The translations under genes and the position numbers were made by a program. DNA of 62,947 bases from CAZQYB01 sp964582985 (GTDB lineage Bacteria; Planctomycetota; Phycisphaerae; Sedimentisphaerales; Anaerobacaceae): positions 1 through 62,947 of the forward strand of contig CAZOUM010000008.1 in NCBI GenBank assembly GCA_964582985.1, written 5' to 3'. The notes under the pieces are model-generated. The model was not told the DNA's origin. It saw only the letters and a list, made by a program, of their open reading frames with translations, and ran no database searches. Positions 40,539 through 47,315 of the stretch are shown here, piece by piece. Within the stretch, counting starts at the first letter, position 1. Every line of letters starts with the position of its first letter.

Positions 40539-41905
40539 AGCTGGATTTCCGAATAGGAAGCCGGCTCATATTGCAGTACTATCTCAGGGACAAATCCGGC
40601 AGGTATTTGGGTTATACCGGAACGATTGAAACAGAGGTCGCTATTGCCGGACAAAATCATCTCCTCATCAGAATAGTTAATTATCGAGCCGTTGATTGTC
40701 CCACCGGCATTTCCAAAAAATTCTATGCCGTTGCCGGCTATCGCTCCGCTCAAAGTGCTGAAATTACCTCCGAAGGATAAGTGAAAACCGGGAGCCAGAA
40801 CGAATGTGCCGGTCTCATTTCTAATACCCGCGAATTGAGGCTCGTTGGGTAAGGTATTGACATCGTAACTGTCAACGTTGCCAAGGAAGTTAATTTGATT
40901 TGACCCGGAATTGTCTTCAAGGCTGCCGTTTCCAACGATGATGCCGGTTATCGTTGTGTTTCCGGAAAATGTTACTACGTTTGGTGTTTCGATAAAGACA
41001 ATGCCGTTTAATGTGATATTACCGGAAAAGTTGGGATCGGTACCGGCGACTATTCTTATATTCTCAAATGTTGCATCTGTGCTGGTATCAGTAGCAGAAT
41101 CAACTATGTTGGTGGCGTAATCCTCAAAATGAGCAGGATTGGGAGTAGGGAATTCCGTTGACGGGGCACCGAATGAAACGTGATTGTCAATCGCATCCTG
41201 GCCTGTTTCGCCACCAATCTGGCTGTTACCCTCTATATTAACATAAGCACTAGGATTAGCAATGCTGACATCGCCTGCTATTTGGCAATTACCTGTCATC
41301 GACAATGCCAAAAGTGAGTCCTCGCTTTCAATGTAGACGCCTGACTCGACAGATACGTTGGCGCCTCCGAGTTCCACATTGCCGGTCAAGGACAAGGGGC
41401 CTCTGGTAGCGATCCCGAAGTCAAAAGCCGTATGTGCTCTTGTCCCAAATACGAAATTGACGCTTATCGTCTTGGTCAATTCGCCATACATCCCGGTAAT
41501 ATTGACCTGGAGTGTTTCAGAATCGATTGGTGTAATCTGTGCGGAAAAACTTTGTGTGACTGTTGAATCGAGTGTAACAGTCGGAATGGTTATACTTGAG
41601 CTATCGTAATACGGCGTGATACTTGAGATACTGTTGACGGATGACTGAAAGGAGCCTGCAATCAGGTCGAATCTTTGGCTTTCCGGAGTGTCCCCTGGTA
41701 TTGCGACTTGATTAGACCAGAGGCGAATAATATCGAGTCCTGATTCGGCACAAGCCCTTGCGCAATTTACTTTGCGCTGATTTGCGGCAATCTGAGTATT
41801 CGTGCCGGAGATTGTTGCCATTGAGACCGCGAGGGCGGAAAATATCAGCATGAATATCATCGATATGATGAGCACAGCGCCTTTGTGGCTTTTGCAAAGA
41901 TTCAT
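40535..41905 (-). CDS. PilX-like type IV pilus/pseudopilin-associated protein with repetitive beta domain
   Basis: 456 residues. The N-terminus is short and basic, then hydrophobic (GAVLIISMIFMLIFSALAVSMA), followed by TQIAANQRKVNCARACAESG, the PilX/PilV-like helix with a Cys-Ala-Glu-Ser motif. The remainder is rich in glycine and asparagine with repeated GN.x.G-x-I units (LTGNVELGGANV, MTGNCQIAGDVSI, FSGNITLNGIVFI, FSGNTTITGIIVG), which look like a right-handed beta-helix or polymer-forming stack. It would be exported through the type IV pilus machinery. No other pilus genes are near. Confidence 0.7.
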   Translation of the reverse strand: MNLCKSHKGAVLIISMIFMLIFSALAVSMATISGTNTQIAANQRKVNCARACAESGLDIIRLWSNQVAIPGDTPESQRFDLIAGSFQSSVNSISSITPYYDSSSITIPTVTLDSTVTQSFSAQITPIDSETLQVNITGMYGELTKTISVNFVFGTRAHTAFDFGIATRGPLSLTGNVELGGANVSVESGVYIESEDSLLALSMTGNCQIAGDVSIANPSAYVNIEGNSQIGGETGQDAIDNHVSFGAPSTEFPTPNPAHFEDYATNIVDSATDTSTDATFENIRIVAGTDPNFSGNITLNGIVFIETPNVVTFSGNTTITGIIVGNGSLEDNSGSNQINFLGNVDSYDVNTLPNEPQFAGIRNETGTFVLAPGFHLSFGGNFSTLSGAIAGNGIEFFGNAGGTINGSIINYSDEEMILSGNSDLCFNRSGITQIPAGFVPEIVLQYEPASYSEIQL

Positions 41906-42079
41906 AATTGCCCCCCCTGGGGAACCATTAACGTACTACAAACTCAGACTATTACTTCTATGGCTCTCACCATATTATAAGAAATAAATCAGCTAATACC
42001 AAAACCGAAGAATACTCATTCGACGGGAAAGGGCCGATAAAACTCCATCCGGCCGGCTTGATGCGGGATATTAGTTATG

Positions 42080-42823
42080 CTACCGAGACATTTTATTTTT
42101 GCTGTGCAGCGCGGTGGGTACTTCCAGACCATATTCAGTCATTAGTTCCAAATCGTACATTATTTCTTTAGCGTCCCCATCAGCAATAATGTGACCCTTG
42201 TCGAGAAGAACAGCTCTGTCAGCGATTACGGCTGCAAAATTCATATTGCAGGTAGCTATCACAAGAGTCTGAGGCAAACCGGCGAGCAGCTTTAGAAGGT
42301 TCTTGCGGTTTCTGGGGTCTAAGCTGCCGTCGGGTTCATCTAGTGTTATTATTTTAGGGGCCATCGAGAGTATAGTTGCTATTGCAGCGGCTCTTTTTTG
42401 TCCGGCTGAAAGATGATGGGGAGCTTTGTCAGCCATGTCGACCAACCCGACGGTCCGTAGTGCATCGGTGACGCGTGCCTGTACCTGCTCGGCTTCAAGG
42501 CCCATATTAAGCGGGCCAAACGCTATGTCATCGAACAACCTGGGCATAAATAATTGGTCGTCGGGATTCTCCAGACAAGAGCCCAACAGCGTATGGATTT
42601 TCTTTAGATTTTTTCTGTTGATTTCCAAGCCGTCGATAAACGCCTTTCCTGTGCCCTTCACGAAGCCAGCCATTGCAAGGAGCAATGTTGATTTACCCGC
42701 ACCATTTGGTCCTATCAGAGCAACTCTTTGGCTATGTTCGATGCTCAGCGTTATGTCGCTTAGAGCTACGGTACCGTCGGGATAGCTGTATGAGAAATTT
42801 CTTAGCTCAATTGCTTTTGGCAT
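42080..42823 (-). CDS. nikO: Nickel/cobalt ECF transporter ATPase NikO
   Basis: ABC ATPase of a group I ECF metal transporter, 247 residues. Walker A IGPNGAGKSTLL (about 36-47), signature LSAGQKRAAAIATIL, Walker B KIITLDEPDGSLD and a C-terminal switch His region lacking the usual TH (TCNMNFAAVIADRAV). It lies 9 bp downstream of the permease gene nikQ. Cobalt versus nickel cannot be told from the ATPase alone; the divergent nikR favours nickel. Confidence 0.9.
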   Translation of the reverse strand: MPKAIELRNFSYSYPDGTVALSDITLSIEHSQRVALIGPNGAGKSTLLLAMAGFVKGTGKAFIDGLEINRKNLKKIHTLLGSCLENPDDQLFMPRLFDDIAFGPLNMGLEAEQVQARVTDALRTVGLVDMADKAPHHLSAGQKRAAAIATILSMAPKIITLDEPDGSLDPRNRKNLLKLLAGLPQTLVIATCNMNFAAVIADRAVLLDKGHIIADGDAKEIMYDLELMTEYGLEVPTALHSKNKMSR

Positions 42824-42832
42824 TGCAGGCCC

Positions 42833-43609
42833 CTAAAGTACAGCTGGTTTTACAAAAAAGTGCAACACCAGCAGGAAGAAAGCAGCGGCAATTGCGAAGA
42901 TATAGTCTGCACGACGAATTTGCAACTTTGAAATCGTCCGCCAGTTTCCATCAAACCCCCTGGCCTGCATCGCAATGCTTATGTGCTCGGCGTTATCAAT
43001 GCTGCGGACCAGTAAAGAGCCGAGCATGCCGGCCGCGATTCTGAGCTCCGTTTTAAACCCGAGATTTCGCAGCTTTCTGCCTGCTCTTGCACGCAATATG
43101 CGATGGGCCCTGTCAATGAGAACAAATATGTATCGGTAGAGAAAGCCGAGCTGAACAATCAGTAGCTTCGGCAGCCTCAGCCTTTGCAAGCCGTTGAGCA
43201 AATCGTTAAATCGTGTGGTGGAAACCAAGGCGATAAGTGCCAGCATTGTAACGATGAACTTTGCAAGAATGGTAAAACACCGCATCCAGCCAAACGAAGT
43301 CTTCCAGATAAGTGGCCCAAACGCAACAGTTACAGGAGCTTTATCATACAGGGGACAGCTCAAGGCCAGGACCAAAACAAATGGGCTAACCAGCAATATG
43401 TGTTTAAATACAAATCTCAGCGGAATCTTCGCCCATACGAGGATTGCAAACGGCCCGATAGCATAACAGGTCAAGATGCCTGGCGAAGTGCGCGGCAGAG
43501 AGATAACCACCGCTGTAAAGACAAGCAGAACAGCGAACTTTGTCCTGCTATCCAGCCGGTGTATGAACGAATCCTGATAAGCAAATTTGTCTATGTGTGC
43601 ATGATGCAT
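42833..43609 (-). CDS. nikQ: Nickel/cobalt ECF transporter transmembrane protein NikQ
   Basis: A 258-residue EcfT/CbiQ-type permease with about five hydrophobic spans. Family signatures are IHRLDSRTKFAVLLVFTAVV near the N-terminus and SLLVRSIDNAEHISIAMQARGF, the coupling-helix region that meets the ATPase. Its N-terminus MHHAHIDKFA is His-rich. Located between nikMN and nikO. Confidence 0.9.
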   Translation of the reverse strand: MHHAHIDKFAYQDSFIHRLDSRTKFAVLLVFTAVVISLPRTSPGILTCYAIGPFAILVWAKIPLRFVFKHILLVSPFVLVLALSCPLYDKAPVTVAFGPLIWKTSFGWMRCFTILAKFIVTMLALIALVSTTRFNDLLNGLQRLRLPKLLIVQLGFLYRYIFVLIDRAHRILRARAGRKLRNLGFKTELRIAAGMLGSLLVRSIDNAEHISIAMQARGFDGNWRTISKLQIRRADYIFAIAAAFFLLVLHFFVKPAVL

Positions 43610-43655
43610 ATTTGGTACGTTGCATTTCGTATCGTATTGCGTATGAGAGCGAAAA

Positions 43656-44687
43656 CTACACTTGTGGCGCTTGGTTTTTTCTCAAAATGCGCGCCACCAG
43701 CCAGATGACCGCCATTGTCAGCGCTGAGCCGACCACGCCTGCAAAGCTGGTCCAGCCGGCTGAAATACCCGGCTCTTCTTCGCCTATTTTACCGATTGCC
43801 GAACTTCTTAGAGAATAATCAGGCAGAAGAGAATATTTTGATTGGAAGTCGTCCACCGCCACAGCTGCGGGACTTTCGTCTGATACAGCAGCTTCGAAAT
43901 CCGGCTGGTCGGGCCTTTCGGCATAACTCCATTCCAGGCCGTCTGGTAAGTCAGAGGCAAGCAAAGAAAGTCCCGCGCCGATAGCAACAGCAAAAACCGC
44001 CAGCGTTGTTATTACTGCTTTTTTGCTTAGCCTAACCTTGCCCGGCAGAGAGTCCAGAACAACATCCGGCCTGACCTGCTGCAGATATACTACTACCGCC
44101 ACAGTAATAACGCCTTCGATAATGCCAACCAGAAAATGAACACCGAGCATTGTTATCAGGAAAGTCGAGAACGGAACCACTAATACCCCGGAGAGCGCAG
44201 CCTGCACGGGAACAAGGAACGCCCCTGCTTCAATGGCAATCACACAGGCAAATATAGCCCCGATATATGCTCGCAAACTGCTGCATTGCCCGGCTGTAGC
44301 GGTTTTGTATAAAAAGTAACCGAGATAACTGGGCACAAGAGCCATATTGATAATGTTACATCCGAGAGCCAGCAGGCCTCCATCCTGGAAAATAAGGCAC
44401 TGAATAATCACTACCGAAGATATGACTATTGCTCCGGCGTGCGGGCCTAATATGATTGCCAACAGGACAGCTCCGACCATGTGTCCGCTTGTTCCGGGCA
44501 TTGCGGGAAGCTGGATATTTACCATTTGCGCCGCAAAAATGAAAGCTCCTAAAACGCCCATCAAGGCAAGTCTATCCGAGCTGACGGTGCGACTGACCTT
44601 TCTGCAGACAAAACCCAGGCCGGCAAAGGCTATTGCGAGCGTACCGCCCGCAACAGGTACCGATAATAGTTCGTTGGCCATATGCAT
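43656..44687 (-). CDS. nikMN: Nickel ECF transporter substrate-binding NikM fused to a NikN/PDGLE domain
   Basis: 343 residues with about nine spans. The NikM/CbiM part (about 1-205) starts MHMANELL, retaining the metal-binding His2, and has PGTSGHMVGAVLLAIILGPHAGAI. The C-terminal part (about 225-343) holds the PDGLEW segment typical of the PDGLE/NikN domain and a last membrane span. Such fusions are typical of nickel (NikMN) rather than cobalt (separate CbiN) systems. Lies 74 bp downstream of the porin gene. Confidence 0.88.
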   Translation of the reverse strand: MHMANELLSVPVAGGTLAIAFAGLGFVCRKVSRTVSSDRLALMGVLGAFIFAAQMVNIQLPAMPGTSGHMVGAVLLAIILGPHAGAIVISSVVIIQCLIFQDGGLLALGCNIINMALVPSYLGYFLYKTATAGQCSSLRAYIGAIFACVIAIEAGAFLVPVQAALSGVLVVPFSTFLITMLGVHFLVGIIEGVITVAVVVYLQQVRPDVVLDSLPGKVRLSKKAVITTLAVFAVAIGAGLSLLASDLPDGLEWSYAERPDQPDFEAAVSDESPAAVAVDDFQSKYSLLPDYSLRSSAIGKIGEEEPGISAGWTSFAGVVGSALTMAVIWLVARILRKNQAPQV

Positions 44688-44761
44688 AACAGAATTCTCC
44701 TATTTATTTTCTGTGTTTAACTTTTTCAATTGTTGTCGTCGGCTTCGACAACGAGAGACAC

Positions 44762-46057
44762 TTAAAACCGCATTTGCAGCCGTGCACCCAAAACGACAGC
44801 GTCGCTGGTCGTCCTGTCTCCACCTGGGTTAGCGATATATTGAATACTCGGGCTGATATTCAGCCAGGGCATTATGCCTACGCTGTAATAAAGTTCGAAG
44901 GCATTCTCATAATCATCAGTATAAGTTGAAGAGGCTCTGTTGCTGAATACGCCCTGAGCGAAACCGAAGCCAAGCACATCATCATCGCGGCCCTCAAATA
45001 AGCCTTGATACTGAAATCCGGCACTCCAGAATTTGGAAATATCGTTTCTCTTGCTGTTTGCATAACCATACCTAAAGAACGCGCCGAGGCCCTGTTGGTC
45101 CTCAGGCTCAGCATTTTCCTTAGCCAGCAACTGGTCACAAGTGAGATAGAAGCCGACATCGTCTCGGTAGTTTCTACTGCCGTCCACTGAAATCGCTTTC
45201 GGCTGCGGGTCGTACCAAAGACCTACACGATATGCGCCCTGCAAAGGGCCCCTGGCAGAATTGAGCTGCGGTGTAATTCCGGTTTCGAAAATATAGAAAA
45301 AATAATCTTCCTTATGGAAAGTAGTACTGAAACCTGTCTCTCTTATATCAGCCTGGGCATCAGTGACGGCTGCTGATACGTACCAGAAGCGAGCTGGACT
45401 ATAACGAACAGCCACACCGAGACCATAGTCTGGAAATGGAATGGTCGGGTTGTTTATCAGAGCACCGTTAAGAAACTGAGTAGTTTCATCACCTGCGTAG
45501 GTGCTGCAATCGAATGCCACTGGACAGCCGTGATGCTCAAATCCGCCGCTCAAATCCATCTTGCCCAATCGAATACGAAGAGAGTCACCCCAAAACGCTT
45601 GTTCATACCAGAGTTCGGTAATGTCCATCGCGCGTCTGGCACGAGCGTCTCCGTTCACGCCGAACGCGCTGCCTACCGAAGGTGCGTCAATACCGGCGGA
45701 TTTTGACCAGACACCTTCGGTCAGCATGTATAGGCTGCCGCCTTCAACACCCAGCAGTTTTTGAAGGTCGGCTGTAAGTTCCAGGTCATAGCTGCCGGAG
45801 AAACGTCCCGCCCGGCGGTGCTTGCTGATGCCGCCGCGAACGTTCTGTTGATAAATCTGGGTGACACCGAGTTCTAACTCTATGCCCGCATCGGCCAGAC
45901 CACCGTTGAAACCCAGGAGCCTGTCTGTCAGCGTTTGCAGTCGAAGCAAATCCGGCTGAGCATCTATCTGCTCGTCGTTGGCATAACCGCCGTGTACAAA
46001 CGTCGCCAGACTCAAGAAAACAAAAATGCCTGGCAAAACTCTTGCTCTATTCATCAT
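44762..46057 (-). CDS. OprB-family carbohydrate-type outer-membrane porin
   Basis: 431 residues with a signal peptide (about 1-26, ending VHGGYAND) and a beta-barrel pattern ending in an aromatic residue (VVLGARLQMRF), as expected for outer-membrane insertion. OprB-like runs are LGVTQIYQQNVRGG, LRIRLGKMDLSGGFE, PDYGLGVAVRYSPARFWY and WLNISPSIQYIANPGGDRTTSDAV. Family members pass sugars, but this one lies immediately upstream of the nickel transporter genes and divergent from nikR. Its predicted promoter overlaps direct repeats, so it may pass nickel complexes or be nickel-regulated; that is an inference. Confidence 0.85.
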   Translation of the reverse strand: MMNRARVLPGIFVFLSLATFVHGGYANDEQIDAQPDLLRLQTLTDRLLGFNGGLADAGIELELGVTQIYQQNVRGGISKHRRAGRFSGSYDLELTADLQKLLGVEGGSLYMLTEGVWSKSAGIDAPSVGSAFGVNGDARARRAMDITELWYEQAFWGDSLRIRLGKMDLSGGFEHHGCPVAFDCSTYAGDETTQFLNGALINNPTIPFPDYGLGVAVRYSPARFWYVSAAVTDAQADIRETGFSTTFHKEDYFFYIFETGITPQLNSARGPLQGAYRVGLWYDPQPKAISVDGSRNYRDDVGFYLTCDQLLAKENAEPEDQQGLGAFFRYGYANSKRNDISKFWSAGFQYQGLFEGRDDDVLGFGFAQGVFSNRASSTYTDDYENAFELYYSVGIMPWLNISPSIQYIANPGGDRTTSDAVVLGARLQMRF

Positions 46058-46103
46058 TTTTGACCCTTTCTTTGTTATTTAAAAACAATGCAACTCGCGC
46101 ATA

Positions 46104-46154
46104 AAAATACAAAAATCGTGCTACCAAACATAAGAATACGGAAATCGTACTACC
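46104..46154. promoter_or_regulatory. Two 22-bp direct repeats at the porin promoter (candidate NikR operator)
   Basis: Copies at 46104-46125 and 46133-46154 share the pattern A-x-AATAC-x2-AAATCGT-R-CTACC, 29 bp apart start-to-start, near three helical turns. The second copy covers the porin -10/spacer. GTGCTAC resembles the GTGTTAC half-site reported for some NikR operators, but the classical inverted arrangement is not seen. Confidence 0.45.
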
Positions 46155-46161
46155 GCGTCAA
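46133..46161 (-). promoter_or_regulatory. Sigma-70-like promoter of the porin-nikMNQO set
   Basis: On the minus strand TTGACG (46156-46161), a 17-bp spacer and TATTCT (46133-46138), overlapping one direct-repeat copy. Confidence 0.55.
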
Positions 46162-46176
46162 CTAAAAATTTGCTTC

Positions 46177-46205
46177 TTTCAAAAAATTTTCCTTTTGGCT
46201 ATAAT
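46177..46205 (+). promoter_or_regulatory. Promoter of nikR
   Basis: TATAAT at 46200-46205 with a weak -35 (TTTCAA, 46177-46182) at 17 bp. It is about 60 bp ahead of the nikR ATG. Confidence 0.4.
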
Positions 46206-46265
46206 ATTTTAGTTCTGCCGGCAAAAACCCGTCATATTGGCATTGTTGCTATCAGGAGGACAAAA

Positions 46266-46679
46266 ATGAGGCGAATCGAGCGAGTAGGGGTATCGCTGGA
46301 TAAGAAACTGTTATCAATGTTCGACAAGCTAATCACCAAACAGGGTTATCAGAACCGGTCCGAGGCGATTCGTGATTTAATTCGCCAGCAGATAAGCAGC
46401 GAGCGTTTGAAGAATCCAAAAGCCAAAGCGGTCGCAGCAGTGGTTCTGGTCTATGACCATCACTCCACAAAATTGATAAACCGATTAACTGATTTGCAAC
46501 ATTCGCATATTCTGCAGACTATTTCGTCTATGCATATACACCTCGACGAACACGATTGTCTTGAGGTAATTGTGCTGCGGGGACGTGTGGGCGAAATAAA
46601 CAAAATGGCGGAAGGCATAATCAGTCTAAAAGGTGTCAAACTCGGCCGCATAAACCTTGTCGCAACAGAGCCGGGCTGA
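46266..46679 (+). CDS. nikR: Nickel-responsive transcriptional regulator NikR
   Basis: 137 residues from the ATG at 46266, with a GGAGG ribosome-binding site. N-terminal ribbon-helix-helix (IERVGVSLDKKLLSMFDKLI, then GYQNRSEAIRDLIRQQI) and C-terminal ACT-like domain. The nickel ligand set is intact: His in LQHSHILQT, the two His of SMHIHLDEH, and the Cys of HDCLEVIVL. It binds Ni(II) and represses nickel uptake. It is divergent from the porin-nikMNQO genes, whose promoter lies in the shared region. Confidence 0.93.
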   Translation: MRRIERVGVSLDKKLLSMFDKLITKQGYQNRSEAIRDLIRQQISSERLKNPKAKAVAAVVLVYDHHSTKLINRLTDLQHSHILQTISSMHIHLDEHDCLEVIVLRGRVGEINKMAEGIISLKGVKLGRINLVATEPG

Positions 46680-46744
46680 TTGTCGTCGGTTGTGATTAGT
46701 ATCTCGCAATCCGAAACTTGGCATTCAGGATTCCGCATTAAAGC

Positions 46745-46774
46745 TTGACAATAGGCAGGGCCGACGCTTCTAAT
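46745..46774 (+). promoter_or_regulatory. Promoter of tRNA-Val
   Basis: TTGACA (46745-46750) with TCTAAT (46769-46774), 18-bp spacing, placing the start site a few bases before the tRNA. Confidence 0.45.
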
Positions 46775-46785
46775 ACACAGTAAAT

Positions 46786-46862
<77 letters not shown>

Positions 46863-46917
46863 TTTTTCTAATAAGTGTTTTGGAACCGACAGCTTATAAC
46901 AATTCATTTGACTCCGA

Positions 46918-46969
46918 TTTTTTCTAACCTGTGTCCTTCCGGAAACACGCCGTGAGGTCATTGGTTAGC
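46918..46969. repeat. Dispersed intergenic repeat PR-L, copy 1
   Basis: About 50 bp beginning TTTTTTCTAACCTGTGTCCT and ending GGTCATTGGTTAG. It is closely matched at 52077-52126. CTAACC and GGTTAG at the ends can pair. Confidence 0.6.
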
Positions 46970-47074
46970 AGGCAAGTCGAAGAGCAAAGCGTAAAATGTT
47001 TCATAGCAAATAAGTATCGGATATAATTCGTTCGGGCAGAGTCAAGGTCAAATTAGTCGCGAAAGGACTCGAGT

Positions 47075-47182
47075 ATGAGAAGAATGATTTGGGCAAGGTC
47101 TTTCGGAAAAAGTTGCATCTTGCTGGCCTTCATGGCTGGTTCATTCGTTCAGGAGCCGGGGACTGCTCATTTTTCTGCATAA
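47075..47182 (+). CDS. Possible 35-residue signal-peptide-like leader ORF
   Basis: ATG at 47075 with AAAGGA eight bases upstream; it translates to a basic start (MRRMIWARSFGKS), a hydrophobic run (CILLAFMAGSF) and a short tail ending AHFSA-stop. It resembles the beginning of an exported protein without a body. It could be a remnant of an upstream duplicate of the following secreted-protein gene, or a non-functional ORF. No homologue recognised. Confidence 0.3.
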   Translation: MRRMIWARSFGKSCILLAFMAGSFVQEPGTAHFSA

Positions 47183-47315
47183 AATCGGCTCCCGATACCG
47201 TCATAAACAAGAAATACAAGCGGGGAGAAACGCAAACGAGCGTTTGTGGCCGAAAAGTACGGCCGTAAGAATAAGTAGGAAGCTAAGTATGTCTTGTGAA
47301 AAGGAAGGACGAATT

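Larger units (their letters stand above)
46863..47315. other. Intergenic region between tRNA-Val and the PA14 protein gene
   Basis: About 450 bp. It contains a dispersed 50-bp repeat (46918-46969) and a possible 35-residue leader peptide (47075-47182). No terminator with a T-run is clear after the tRNA. Confidence 0.4.

Noticed and set aside
42080..44687. Cobalt (CbiMNQO) transporter linked to corrinoid methyltransferase-like proteins
   Set aside because: The fused NikMN/PDGLE form and the divergent nikR with intact nickel ligands favour nickel; no cobalamin riboswitch was seen upstream.
44732..44752. Terminator between the porin and nikMN genes
   Set aside because: GTTGTCG/CGACAAC can form a hairpin but no T-run follows on the minus strand; read-through is more likely.
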